A DNA stretch of 14,707 nt, from contig JAGOBN010000028.1 in the NCBI GenBank assembly GCA_017999235.1, positions 1 through 14,707 of the forward strand, written 5' to 3'. The position numbers and the translations under genes are program-made. The DNA is from Anaerolineales bacterium (GTDB lineage: Bacteria; Chloroflexota; Anaerolineae; Anaerolineales; UBA6663). The notes beneath the pieces are model-generated. The model made no database searches and was not told the origin of the DNA. It saw only the letters and a list, made by a program, of their open reading frames with translations. Below are positions 1 to 6,964 of the stretch, piece by piece (position 1 is the stretch's first letter; every line of letters begins with the position of its first letter).

Positions 1-744
1 GTGGTGGCGTGGACGTCCAAAGACGCGACCATTTTGACCCCGGCCACCTTTCAACTACTGGCCCTGCTAAGTCTGATCCCGGCGGCCCTGGCGGTGCTGG
101 TGCTGGCCGGGGGGGCGCGGGAGACGCCGCTGCCCGCAGAGAAGCGCGCGGCGCCGCGCTTCACCCTGACGCCCTTCGACGCGCGCTTCAAGTATTTCCT
201 GGTCGTGATCCTGGTCTTCACCCTGGGCAATTCCTCGGACGCGTTCCTGGTCCTGCGCGCGCAGGCGGCCGGCCTGCCGCTGGTGGGCGTGCTGGGGATG
301 ATGATCACGTTTAACGTGATCTATTCCGCGCTGGCCGGGCCGGCCGGCGCCCTCTCGGACAAGCTCGACCGGCGCCGGCTGATGATGGGCGGCTGGGCGC
401 TGTATGGCCTGGTGTATCTGGGCTTCGCGCAGGTGACGGCCGGCTGGCAGGCCTGGGCGCTGATGGCGGTGTATGGCGTGTATTACGCGCTGACCGAGGG
501 TGTGGCCAAGGCGTATGTGGCGGACCTGGTGCCGGCCGAAGTTCGCGGCACCGCTTACGGGGTTTTTAATGCCGCCATCGGCCTGATGGCGTTCCCGGCC
601 AGTTTGATCGCCGGCGTGTTGTGGCAGGGCGCGGGGGGATGGGCCGGCCTGGGGCCGAGCGCGCCGTTTTATTTTGGCGCGCTGTTGGCGTTGGCGGCCA
701 CGGTCATGTTGGCGCGCTTGCCCGCGCCGCGGGAGGCGCACTAA
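1..744 (+). CDS. MFS transporter, C-terminal part (cut by window start)
   Basis: This is the C-terminal half of a major facilitator superfamily permease, an inner-membrane secondary transporter; the substrate cannot be read from sequence. The frame is open from the first base, and the GTG there is most likely an internal codon because only about six to seven membrane segments are present. They lie near residues 16-38, 63-86, 92-114, 128-143, 150-168, 186-210 and 220-240 of the visible 247. The segment at 116-128 (GALSDKLDRRRLM) matches the MFS loop motif G-x-x-x-D-R/K-x-x-R-R between TM8 and TM9. The hydrophilic stretch at 40-62 would be the usual central loop. The TAA stop overlaps the ATG of the next gene (TAATG), suggesting translational coupling. 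The fold assignment is secure; the substrate is unknown. Confidence 0.85.
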   Translation: MVAWTSKDATILTPATFQLLALLSLIPAALAVLVLAGGARETPLPAEKRAAPRFTLTPFDARFKYFLVVILVFTLGNSSDAFLVLRAQAAGLPLVGVLGMMITFNVIYSALAGPAGALSDKLDRRRLMMGGWALYGLVYLGFAQVTAGWQAWALMAVYGVYYALTEGVAKAYVADLVPAEVRGTAYGVFNAAIGLMAFPASLIAGVLWQGAGGWAGLGPSAPFYFGALLALAATVMLARLPAPREAH

Positions 745-1538
745 TGTCCCCGGTCGTTTTCTTCATGCTCGACGGTGTCCGCCCGGACGCGCTTTTGGCC
801 GCGCGGTGTCCCAACCTGGCCGGGATCCGCGCGCGCGGCGCCAGCACCCTGACGGCGACCAGCGTCATGCCGTGTATCACGCTGCCCTGCCACACGTCTA
901 TCTTCCACAGCGTTCCGCCAGCCCGCCATGGCATCACGCAGAACCTCTGGACGCCGATGGCGCGCCCGGTGCCGGGCCTGGTGGAGGTGCTGCGCGCCGC
1001 CGGCCGGCGCGCCGCGTTCTTCTATAACTGGGAGCCCCTGCGCGATCTCAGCCGGCCGGAAAACCTCAGCCACGCCTTCTTCACCGACTCTCAGCATGAC
1101 CCCGCCGGCGATGATCTGGTGGCGGACGCGGCGCTGAACTATCTGGCCCGCGCCCAGGCCGATTTCATGTTTGTGTATTTTGGCACCGTGGACGCCGTCG
1201 GCCATGATTCTGGATGGCTGTCGCCCGAGTACCTGGCGCAGCTGGAGCGGGTGGATGCTCAGGTGGGCCGGGTGCTGGCGGCGCTGCCGCCGGACACCGC
1301 GCTGCTGGTGCAGGCCGACCACGGCGGCCACGACCGCAACCACGGCGAGAACGTGCCGGAGGATATGACCGTGCCGTGGATGGCGGCCGGGCCGGGGGTG
1401 CGCGCCGGCCACGCGATCCAGGCGCCGGTCAATCTCATCGACACCGCGCCCACCCTGGCGCGGCTGCTCGCGCTCACCCCGCCGGCGGCGTGGGAAGGGC
1501 GGTGTCCGGCCGAGATTTTTGCGGAGCCGGCCGCGTGA
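744..1538 (+). CDS. type I phosphodiesterase / nucleotide pyrophosphatase-like hydrolase
   Basis: This 264-residue protein belongs to the alkaline phosphatase superfamily, NPP-like branch, which uses two divalent metals and a Thr or Ser nucleophile to cleave phosphodiester or phosphomonoester bonds. The expected residues are all visible. D10 is in the N-terminal MLDGVRPDAL, and T46 in ITLPCHTS is the probable nucleophile. D150 and H154 lie in GTVDAVGHD, and D192-H193 and H200 in QADHGGHDRNHGE. The tail VPWMAAGPGV is typical of the superfamily. There is no signal peptide or membrane segment, so it is probably cytoplasmic, unlike many secreted relatives. ATG 744 is chosen because GGGAGG (731-736) precedes it by 7 bases and the conserved fold begins at residue 3. 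It lies between two MFS genes and overlaps both. The substrate is unknown. Confidence 0.88.
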   Translation: MSPVVFFMLDGVRPDALLAARCPNLAGIRARGASTLTATSVMPCITLPCHTSIFHSVPPARHGITQNLWTPMARPVPGLVEVLRAAGRRAAFFYNWEPLRDLSRPENLSHAFFTDSQHDPAGDDLVADAALNYLARAQADFMFVYFGTVDAVGHDSGWLSPEYLAQLERVDAQVGRVLAALPPDTALLVQADHGGHDRNHGENVPEDMTVPWMAAGPGVRAGHAIQAPVNLIDTAPTLARLLALTPPAAWEGRCPAEIFAEPAA

Positions 1539-2776
1539 AGGCTCGGACCGCCGGGGTCTGGCGGGTGCTGATCCCCATCGGCCTGGGGACCACGCTCTCG
1601 CTGCTGGGCGATACCGCCATGTACGCGGTGCTGCCCACCCACACGGCGGCGCTGGGCGTGACGGTGGCCAGCGTCGGGATTTTGCTCAGCGCCAACCGCT
1701 GGATCCGCCTGGCGCTCAACAACGTGGCCGGCGTCGCCTACGATCGTTGGCCGCGCCGGTGGCTGTTCGTGACGGCCCTGTTTGTGGGCGCGCTGTCCAC
1801 GGCCCTGTATGCGTTCGCGCAGGGTTTCTGGCCGCTGGTGATCGCGCGGCTGTTGTGGGGCGCGGCCTGGTCCGGCATCTGGGTGGGCGGCAACACCATC
1901 ATTCTGGATGTGGCCACGGATCGGCAGCGCGGCCGCTGGGCCGGCCTGTATCAGTTGTCGTTTTACCTGGGCGGCGTGCTGGGCTTTCCCATCGGCGGGC
2001 TGCTGACGGATGCGCTGGGCTTTCGCGCCGCGCTGGCGATCGCGGCCGGCGTGGGCGTGGCCGGCGCGGTGCTGGCGCTGCTCTTTCTGCCGGAGACCCG
2101 CGGAGCGAGTCCGGCAGTCTCCGTTCCGGCCGCGCCGGCGGACACCCCGCCGCCGGAGGTCACGGCCGGGGGCTGGCCGGGCTGGCGGGATCCCATCGTC
2201 CTAGCGACGGTGCTCTACAGCGCCAACCGCTTTGTCTTGGCGGGCCTGGTGTCGGCCACGCTGGCCCTGTTGGTTCAGGCGCGCTGGGGGGAGACGCGGT
2301 TCAATGGGGTAGTGATCGGGGTGGCGACCGTGACCGGCGGGCTGCTGGGTGTGAACACGCTGGTGAGTATGCTGGCGGCGCCATTGGCCGGCCATTATTC
2401 CGATCGCGCCCAGCATCGCGGCTGGGTGGCGGGTTTGGGTCTGGCGGGTGGGGCGCTGGGGCTGGGGATCCTGGCGGGCGGGCCGCCGGCCGCGCTCCTG
2501 CCCGGCGTGGCCTTGTGCGCGTTGGCGGGCGGCGCCACCCAGAGCGTCTCCACCGCGCTGCTGGGCGATGTCACCGCCGTCAGCCGGCGCGGCCGGACGC
2601 TGGGCTGGATGCATACGTTTGGGGATTTGAGCAGCGCCATCGCGCCGCCGTTGGCGTATGCGCTGCTGCCGGGGTTTGGACTGGCCGGCCTGTACTGGGC
2701 GTGTGCGCTGGGGCTGGGCGCACTGGCGGCGTGGACTCTGCGGCTGGCCCGCGCCCCGCACCCGGCCGCCGCCTGA
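1535..2776 (+). CDS. MFS transporter, complete
   Basis: This is a 413-residue major facilitator superfamily permease with about twelve hydrophobic segments in two halves. The halves are separated by a Pro/Ala-rich loop near residues 190-220. The TM2-TM3 loop carries the family motif at 66-75 (GVAYDRWPRR), and a weaker copy, GHYSDRAQHR, sits in the second half. The start is GTG 1535, within GTGA, overlapping the stop of the phosphodiesterase by four bases; GGAG at 1523-1526 is a plausible ribosome binding site. An in-frame extension further upstream reads only as a shadow of the phosphodiesterase gene. The length is normal for the family. Coupling to the upstream hydrolase and the other MFS gene suggests a shared transport task, but no substrate can be inferred. 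Confidence 0.88.
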   Translation: MKARTAGVWRVLIPIGLGTTLSLLGDTAMYAVLPTHTAALGVTVASVGILLSANRWIRLALNNVAGVAYDRWPRRWLFVTALFVGALSTALYAFAQGFWPLVIARLLWGAAWSGIWVGGNTIILDVATDRQRGRWAGLYQLSFYLGGVLGFPIGGLLTDALGFRAALAIAAGVGVAGAVLALLFLPETRGASPAVSVPAAPADTPPPEVTAGGWPGWRDPIVLATVLYSANRFVLAGLVSATLALLVQARWGETRFNGVVIGVATVTGGLLGVNTLVSMLAAPLAGHYSDRAQHRGWVAGLGLAGGALGLGILAGGPPAALLPGVALCALAGGATQSVSTALLGDVTAVSRRGRTLGWMHTFGDLSSAIAPPLAYALLPGFGLAGLYWACALGLGALAAWTLRLARAPHPAAA

Positions 2777-2836
2777 TTCAGACGGCCTTTATTGACCCTT
2801 TAGCCCCGATTTACCGCTGGCGGGCGCGGGTCGGCG

Positions 2837-2842
2837 TATGAT
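2837..2842 (+). promoter_or_regulatory. -10 element (TATGAT) of a probable leaderless promoter
   Basis: TATGAT matches five of six bases of the TATAAT consensus and ends 6 bases before the ATG at 2849, so transcription would begin at or next to the start codon. There is no Shine-Dalgarno sequence in front of this ATG. No convincing -35 hexamer is present at the usual spacing. The nearest TTTACC, at 2810-2815, would need a 21-base spacer. Confidence 0.5.
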
Positions 2843-2848
2843 AGTGGC

Positions 2849-3046
2849 ATGTCGACCAACCCGCGCGACCCCGCCCCCGATCTGGATGCCGCCGAATTGA
2901 TCTTGGCGATCCAGGTCTATCTGCGCCAGGACAGCCAGTTGCGCCGCGCCGGCGACGTTCCGCTGGCGGATCAGCCGGCGTGGGTGGAAGAAGCGCTGTG
3001 GGATTACGCCTGCAGCGCCGCCCATCGGCTTATTGCCTGGTCATAG
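2849..3046 (+). CDS. small hypothetical protein (65 aa)
   Basis: This is a 65-residue soluble, acidic protein that I do not recognise. It has a Pro/Asp-rich N-terminus (residues 1-13), then a predicted helix around 14-30 and another around 44-63, with several aromatic residues (W45, W51, Y53, W64). There is no signal peptide, membrane segment or known motif. ATG 2849 is supported by a -10 box 6 bases upstream rather than by a ribosome binding site, fitting a leaderless message. It stands alone: the upstream MFS gene ends 72 bases before it, and the convergent LysM gene ends 11 bases after it. Coding status rests on the start context, GC-rich third positions and a sensible composition. It could still be a chance frame. 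Confidence 0.6.
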   Translation: MSTNPRDPAPDLDAAELILAIQVYLRQDSQLRRAGDVPLADQPAWVEEALWDYACSAAHRLIAWS

Positions 3047-3057
3047 AACGCCCGCGC

Positions 3058-4110
3058 TTAAGGCCCCACCACAATCGCCATGTTCCCCAGCACGCTCCAC
3101 GAGCGCTGAAACTGCGCCAGCGTTGTGGTGTACGTCTGCGCGCCATCCAGCACCGTCACCGTTCCATCGCCATAACCCGTGACCAGCACCGTGTGCTCAA
3201 AGCGCGCGACGGTGACGGCCTGGCCCGAGGCGGGCGCGACATAGATCAGCGGCGCGCCGTCCCAGACATGGCCCACCACCCAAACGATGACGGGCCGGCC
3301 GGCGTCGATCTCGGCGCGGAGCGCCTCCCAGGTGGCGCCGCGCAGCGCTTGAGCCTTAACGCCATACGAGCGCAGCACCGCGGCCACCGGGCCGGCGTGC
3401 ACACCGTAGGCGCCGGGCGGCAGCTGCCCCCAGGCGCCGTACACGTCGCCCACAAAGCCGAGGTCGGGATCATCCGAGGCCGGCAGGCGGCCGAAGAACT
3501 CCAGCTCATTCAGCGCGAAGCCGAAGTAGCCGGCCCAATCCACCGCCGAGCGCGTCTCGCAATCCAGCGGCAGAGCTTGGCCCTGGCCGTAAACCGATAA
3601 CTGTCGGCCCATGGCGGGCGCGGCCGCCGCGCCCGGCTGTCCGGCGGCGCCGGGGATGATCAGGGTTTGGCCGGAGTAGATGTACCGGGCATCGTACAAG
3701 TTGTTGGCCACGGCCAGGTCTAGCACGGTCAGCCCAAAGCGGGTGGCGATGCGAAAAGCCGTATCGCCGCGCTGGACCACATAAGTTCCGGCGGCGGCCG
3801 CCGGCGCCGCGCTGGGCGCGGCCGGGGCCGGAGTGGCGGCCGGCGGCGCAGGCGGGGCGGCGGCCGGCGGATTGAGGACCGCGCCGGCCGGGATCACCAG
3901 CCGCTGGCCGGCGTAGATGGTGATGGAGTTGAGGTTGTTGGCGGTGAGCAGCGCGCTCCACGGCACGCCGTAGCGCAGGCCAATGCGGAAGAGATTCTCG
4001 CCCGGCTGCACCACATGGACCAGCGTTTGCGCGCCGGCGGGGCCGGCGAACCCGCCCGCCAGACCGGCGGCCAGCAGCAGCGCGGCGCAGGTTAAGGGCC
4101 AGCGGCGCAT
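3058..4110 (-). CDS. secreted LysM x2 protein with C39-like peptidase domain
   Basis: This 350-residue exported protein has a Sec signal peptide (MRRWP, hydrophobic 7-21, likely cleavage after AGA near residue 27). Two LysM domains follow, at about 31-73 (VVQPGENLFRIGLRYGV) and 109-152 (VVQRGDTAFRIATRFGL), joined by a low-complexity Ala/Pro linker at 78-107. The C-terminal half (172-350) resembles the papain-like C39 family 2 domain. C184 in LPLDCETR is the candidate nucleophile, H306 in RFEHTVLVTGYG the base, and D322 in VLDGAQ the third residue. LysM binds peptidoglycan or other GlcNAc polymers, so the protein is probably anchored to the cell wall. Real peptidase activity is unproven. It is last in the minus-strand run, 10 bases after the 70-residue gene. 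Confidence 0.85.
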   Translation of the reverse strand: MRRWPLTCAALLLAAGLAGGFAGPAGAQTLVHVVQPGENLFRIGLRYGVPWSALLTANNLNSITIYAGQRLVIPAGAVLNPPAAAPPAPPAATPAPAAPSAAPAAAAGTYVVQRGDTAFRIATRFGLTVLDLAVANNLYDARYIYSGQTLIIPGAAGQPGAAAAPAMGRQLSVYGQGQALPLDCETRSAVDWAGYFGFALNELEFFGRLPASDDPDLGFVGDVYGAWGQLPPGAYGVHAGPVAAVLRSYGVKAQALRGATWEALRAEIDAGRPVIVWVVGHVWDGAPLIYVAPASGQAVTVARFEHTVLVTGYGDGTVTVLDGAQTYTTTLAQFQRSWSVLGNMAIVVGP

Positions 4111-4120
4111 GCGGCGGCCC

Positions 4121-4333
4121 TCACTCGCTCAGGCTGGCGATCGCGGCGAGCGCCGCGCCGGCGGCTTGCCGCTGCAGGTCCGCCCAGTCTGGCTCAGTGG
4201 TCATGCGGCGCAGATGCTCCAGCACGGCGCCGGCCTCGTCATCGGTCAGCGCCAGCCAGGCCTTGCGGATGCGCGGCGCTTCCTCGGAGAGCAAGGCCTC
4301 CCAGAGATCGTCGAGCGTTAGGTCGTTGTCCAT
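4121..4333 (-). CDS. small hypothetical protein (70 aa)
   Basis: This is a 70-residue acidic, helical, soluble protein I do not recognise. It has no signal peptide, cysteine or membrane segment. The sequence looks like three short helices (about 5-17, 19-43 and 48-68), rich in Leu, Ala and Glu, with W11, W26 and W50 as likely core residues. Start ATG 4333 is supported by a strong AGGAGG about 6 bases upstream on the minus strand. It lies 10 bases before the LysM/C39 gene and 28 bases after the thioesterase gene, so it is probably in the same transcript. The strong ribosome binding site and tight spacing make it a credible gene. Its function is unknown. Confidence 0.72.
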   Translation of the reverse strand: MDNDLTLDDLWEALLSEEAPRIRKAWLALTDDEAGAVLEHLRRMTTEPDWADLQRQAAGAALAAIASLSE

Positions 4334-4361
4334 GGCCGCCTCCTAAACCCGTGGCCGCCGG

Positions 4362-5237
4362 TCACGCCGCGGCGCGGTTGGGTGCCAGATCCGCCAGAAA
4401 ATCGCGCGGGATGCGGATGGGCTTGAGCGTTTCCCGGCTGACCCAAACATACTGCGATTGAACCCGCGCGACAAGTTCCTGATCGGCCGGCCGCGTGATC
4501 ACATAGTGGCGGGTGGCCGAGGCGGCTTTGACATCGGAGAACCAGGTGGCGATCTCCAAGTCATCGCCATAGGCCGCTGGCCGGCGATACTCCAGGTGGT
4601 GCTGATGCGCCAGGATGCCGAAGCCGGCCGCCGCCATGCGGGTGTGCGGCCAGCCGTGCGCGGCGCTCACCGCGAAGCCGGCCTCCGCCACATAGGTCAG
4701 GTAGTTGGGATTGTTCACCATGCCGGCCGAGTCCACATCCCGCCAGGCCACGCGCAGGGGCAGGCGAAACGGGCCGGCCGCGGGCGGGACGGCGGCCGGC
4801 AGGAGCGTGCGCGTCAGCGTGGGCGGCGCGCCGTCCGGGCAGAAGGCGGAGATCAACTCGGCCGGGATGGGCGCCGGCCGGCCGGTGGTGGCCTCCACAA
4901 AGACCCAATCGGTGTACGCGCTGGCGGCCAATGCCTGGGTGGCGGCGTTCCGGAGCTCGTACATGCGGCGCGACCGCACGCGGGCGAAATCGGCCACCCA
5001 GGTGGTGACCGCCACCGAGTCGCCGTATTTCAGCGGCTGCCGGTATTCGATGTGGGTGGTGTGCGCCAGCCACAACTGGCCCATGGCCGCGTAGCGCGCG
5101 TGGCCGTAGCCGGCGGCCGCCGAGGCGTCGAAGGCGGCCTCCTGCATGTAGCGCAGGTAAGCGGCATTGTTGACGTGTTCGTAAGGGTCGCATTCATCAT
5201 AGCGGACCCGAAAGACGCGCGTGTGGGTGAGGGGCAT
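4362..5237 (-). CDS. tandem hot-dog (4HBT-type) acyl-CoA/ACP thioesterase
   Basis: This 291-residue protein is built from two copies of the hot-dog thioesterase fold, about 5-135 and 158-285. Each copy starts with the 4HBT signature: VRYDECDPYEHVNNAAYL with D17, and VAWRDVDSAGMVNNPNYL with D169. These Asp residues align by eye with the catalytic Asp of the 4-hydroxybenzoyl-CoA thioesterase and YbgC families. Further paired features are HIEYRQPLKYGD (62-73) and HLEYRRPAAYGD (214-225). The family hydrolyses acyl-CoA or acyl-ACP thioesters in the cytoplasm. Both active-site Asp residues are kept, so neither half looks degenerate. The start is fixed because only one Met precedes the first signature, but I see no Shine-Dalgarno. 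It lies 37 bases after the P450 gene, suggesting linked acyl-chain metabolism. The acyl substrate is unknown. Confidence 0.87.
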   Translation of the reverse strand: MPLTHTRVFRVRYDECDPYEHVNNAAYLRYMQEAAFDASAAAGYGHARYAAMGQLWLAHTTHIEYRQPLKYGDSVAVTTWVADFARVRSRRMYELRNAATQALAASAYTDWVFVEATTGRPAPIPAELISAFCPDGAPPTLTRTLLPAAVPPAAGPFRLPLRVAWRDVDSAGMVNNPNYLTYVAEAGFAVSAAHGWPHTRMAAAGFGILAHQHHLEYRRPAAYGDDLEIATWFSDVKAASATRHYVITRPADQELVARVQSQYVWVSRETLKPIRIPRDFLADLAPNRAAA

Positions 5238-5274
5238 AGGTGAGAAATTGGAAGTGAGATGCGCGATGGGCGAT

Positions 5275-6633
5275 TTAGCCTTGAACCTGGCGGACGGTCA
5301 TCCATAACCCGTCATGCGGCCGGAGGGTCACCAAGGCGTCGACGCGCACGGCGGAACCGGGCGCCGGCCGGAGCTGATAGCGCTGCGCCACCATCGCCAG
5401 GATCAATGTGCCTTCCAGCAAGGCAAAGCCGTTGCCGATGCATTGCCGTGGCCCGCCGCCGAACGGCAGATAGCCGAAGCGCGGCGTGTCCGGCGCGCCT
5501 TCCAAGAAGCGCTCCGGCTGAAAGGCCTCGGGGTCCGGCCAGACTTCCGGCCGGCGCTGGATGACGTATGGGCTGATGATCAGCAAGGCGCCGGCCGGGA
5601 TGGCGTGGCCGGCCAGGGTGTCCGGCCCGAGCGCCTGGCGCGTGATCAACCAGGCCGGCGGGTACAGGCGCAAGGCTTCCTCAAACACGGCGCGCGTGTA
5701 CGGCAGGCGCGGCAGGTCATCCGGCGTGGGCGCGCGGCCGGCCAGGACCGTGGCTAATTCCGCCCGCAGGCGCGCTTCGGCCAGCGGGTTTTGAGCCAGC
5801 AGGTGCCAGGTCCAGGTGAGGGCGCTGGCCACCGTCTCGTGGCCGGCGATGATGAGCGTGATGAGTTCATCGCGCAGCTGGCGTTCGGTCATCGGCTGGC
5901 CGGCGTCGTCGCGCGCATCCAGCAGCATCTGGAGCAGATCATCGGGCGGGGCGCCGCCGCCGGCCAGGAAGGCGCGGCGGTCAGCGTTGAGCCGGCTGAC
6001 GGCGGCCTCCAGCCGGCGCCGCGCGGCTTGGAAGCGCAGATTGCGGGGGGTGGGGACCACCAACGGCCAGGCGAGCGGCGTTTGCGCCCGGTAGACGATG
6101 AAGTCCAGGGCCGTGAGCACCGCCGGTACCAGATCGGCGGCCTCGACGCGCAGATCGGCGTTGAACAGCGTCCGCCCCACGATGGCCAGGGTCGTGGTCA
6201 TCATGGCGGCGTCCACGTCCAGCGGGGCGGTGTCCGCCGGCCGGGCGTCCCACTCCGCCAGCAGCTGCTCGGCCGCCGCCGTCATGGCGCAGCCGAAGCC
6301 GGCCAGGCGCTGCCGGTGAAAGGCCGGCTGCAGCAGGCGGCGCTGGCGCAGCCAGAAGCCGCCGTCACTGGTCAGCAGGCCGCGCCCGGTCACCATCGCC
6401 AGGGTGTTGAACTGGATGGTGTTTTTGCCGTAGTTGCGGTGGTTATCCTGCAGGACGTGTTTAACCAGCTCCGGCGCATTTACGGCGAAGACGGCCAGGT
6501 TCCCGATGGGAAACCGCACCAGCGGGCCATACTGCCGCGCGCACGCGGTGAGAAAACTCAGCGGGTCGCGCTGGATGGTTTGGATTTGGCGGAGGAGCGT
6601 TGAGCTGCTGGGGCCGGGGGCGGTGGGTTTCAT
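5275..6633 (-). CDS. cytochrome P450
   Basis: This is a 452-residue cytochrome P450, a haem-thiolate monooxygenase. The landmarks are all present. W94-R98 is the C-helix W-x-x-x-R. The I-helix proton-relay motif AGHET is at 263-267 and the ExxR motif EALR at 319-322. PERF is at 373-376, and the haem loop FGGGPRQCIG at 391-400 has axial ligand C398. There is no N-terminal membrane anchor, so it should be soluble and need separate electron donors; no ferredoxin or reductase lies in this window. The I-helix and haem loop resemble bacterial P450s related to the fatty-acid hydroxylase types (CYP102 or CYP4-like), but family placement needs a tree. ATG 6633 has a -10-like TATCAT 8 bases upstream and no ribosome binding site. 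The thioesterase follows. Confidence 0.93.
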   Translation of the reverse strand: MKPTAPGPSSSTLLRQIQTIQRDPLSFLTACARQYGPLVRFPIGNLAVFAVNAPELVKHVLQDNHRNYGKNTIQFNTLAMVTGRGLLTSDGGFWLRQRRLLQPAFHRQRLAGFGCAMTAAAEQLLAEWDARPADTAPLDVDAAMMTTTLAIVGRTLFNADLRVEAADLVPAVLTALDFIVYRAQTPLAWPLVVPTPRNLRFQAARRRLEAAVSRLNADRRAFLAGGGAPPDDLLQMLLDARDDAGQPMTERQLRDELITLIIAGHETVASALTWTWHLLAQNPLAEARLRAELATVLAGRAPTPDDLPRLPYTRAVFEEALRLYPPAWLITRQALGPDTLAGHAIPAGALLIISPYVIQRRPEVWPDPEAFQPERFLEGAPDTPRFGYLPFGGGPRQCIGNGFALLEGTLILAMVAQRYQLRPAPGSAVRVDALVTLRPHDGLWMTVRQVQG

Positions 6634-6641
6634 CGGGGCCG

Positions 6642-6647
6642 ATGATA
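6642..6647 (-). promoter_or_regulatory. -10-like element (TATCAT) before the P450 gene
   Basis: Read on the minus strand, TATCAT matches five of six consensus bases and ends 8 bases before the P450 ATG, with no Shine-Dalgarno between. This fits a leaderless transcript start. It lies in the 28-base gap after the YjfB-like gene, so the P450 could have its own promoter or be read through from upstream. No good -35 is visible. Confidence 0.4.
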
Positions 6648-6661
6648 ACCCAGAGCGCGCT

Positions 6662-6865
6662 TCAGGCGTAGACGTCCACGCCGCCGCGCGCGGCGGCCGT
6701 GGTCTGCTGCATCATCTGAATGAGCGCTTGCGCTTGCTGGCGTTCGATGTCCTGGGCCTGTTTGAGGACGGCCGTGGCGATCTGGTTCATCACCTCGCCG
6801 GCCTTGAGACCGGTGGCGGTGGCGGCGAGCGTCGCCGTGTTTGACCCGACGGAACTGATGCCCAT
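6662..6865 (-). CDS. YjfB-like small protein (putative motility protein family)
   Basis: This 67-residue protein fits the pattern of the YjfB-like family (annotated as putative motility protein). It has a short N-terminal MGISSVGSN, a Thr/Ala-rich stretch to about residue 19, then one amphipathic helix (about 22-56) with VLKQAQDIERQQAQALIQMM, the family's most recognisable part. There is no signal peptide or membrane segment. A longer frame exists upstream, but ATG 6865 is preferred because the family begins with M-x-I-S-S and because a GATAAT -10 box ends 6 bases before it. No flagellar or pilus gene is nearby, so the motility label is only a family name. The neighbour on the other strand is the glycosidase-like gene, transcribed divergently. 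Confidence 0.75.
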   Translation of the reverse strand: MGISSVGSNTATLAATATGLKAGEVMNQIATAVLKQAQDIERQQAQALIQMMQQTTAAARGGVDVYA

Positions 6866-6871
6866 AACATT

Positions 6872-6877
6872 ATTATC
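6872..6877 (-). promoter_or_regulatory. -10 element (GATAAT) of the YjfB-like gene, leaderless type
   Basis: On the minus strand GATAAT matches five of six bases of the -10 consensus and sits in an AT-rich patch inside GC-rich DNA. It ends 6 bases before the ATG at 6865, so the expected transcription start is the A of the start codon. No Shine-Dalgarno is present. No good -35 is seen. Confidence 0.55.
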
Positions 6878-6917
6878 GTCCGCGCGGGTCCAGACTTTAG
6901 GCTGGCGGCGCAACTTG

Positions 6918-6930
6918 TGGCACAATGCCA
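6918..6930 (+). promoter_or_regulatory. short inverted repeat TGGCA-CAA-TGCCA with possible -10 (CACAAT)
   Basis: In the divergent intergenic region, TGGCA (6918-6922) and TGCCA (6926-6930) form a perfect 5-bp inverted repeat around CAA. CACAAT inside it could serve as a weak -10 for the downstream glycosidase-like gene, giving a leader of about 30 bases with a ribosome binding site. Both readings are tentative, because a repeat this short can occur by chance. Confidence 0.25.
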
Positions 6931-6954
6931 GCGGGAAGTTACGCAGGGTGGCGC

Positions 6955-6959
6955 GGAGG
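6955..6959 (+). promoter_or_regulatory. Shine-Dalgarno GGAGG deciding the GTG 6965 start
   Basis: GGAGG ends 5 bases before GTG 6965, the normal spacing. The alternative in-frame GTG at 6959 overlaps the GGAGG itself, and the still earlier ATG lies well upstream and would put 16 polar residues before the signal peptide. This favours 6965. Confidence 0.7.
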
Positions 6960-6964
6960 TGCCA

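Noticed and set aside
1..3. GTG at base 1 as the true start of the first MFS gene.
   Set aside because: Only about half of the usual twelve segments follow, so the gene most likely extends upstream of the window.
1519..2841. A 440-codon plus-strand frame overlapping the second MFS gene.
   Set aside because: It is Arg/Gly-rich without hydrophobic segments or motifs, while the other frame gives a full twelve-segment transporter.
6916..6930. A TGGCAC string resembling a sigma-54 -24 element.
   Set aside because: No TTGC -12 element follows at the required distance, and the string is better explained as part of a short inverted repeat.
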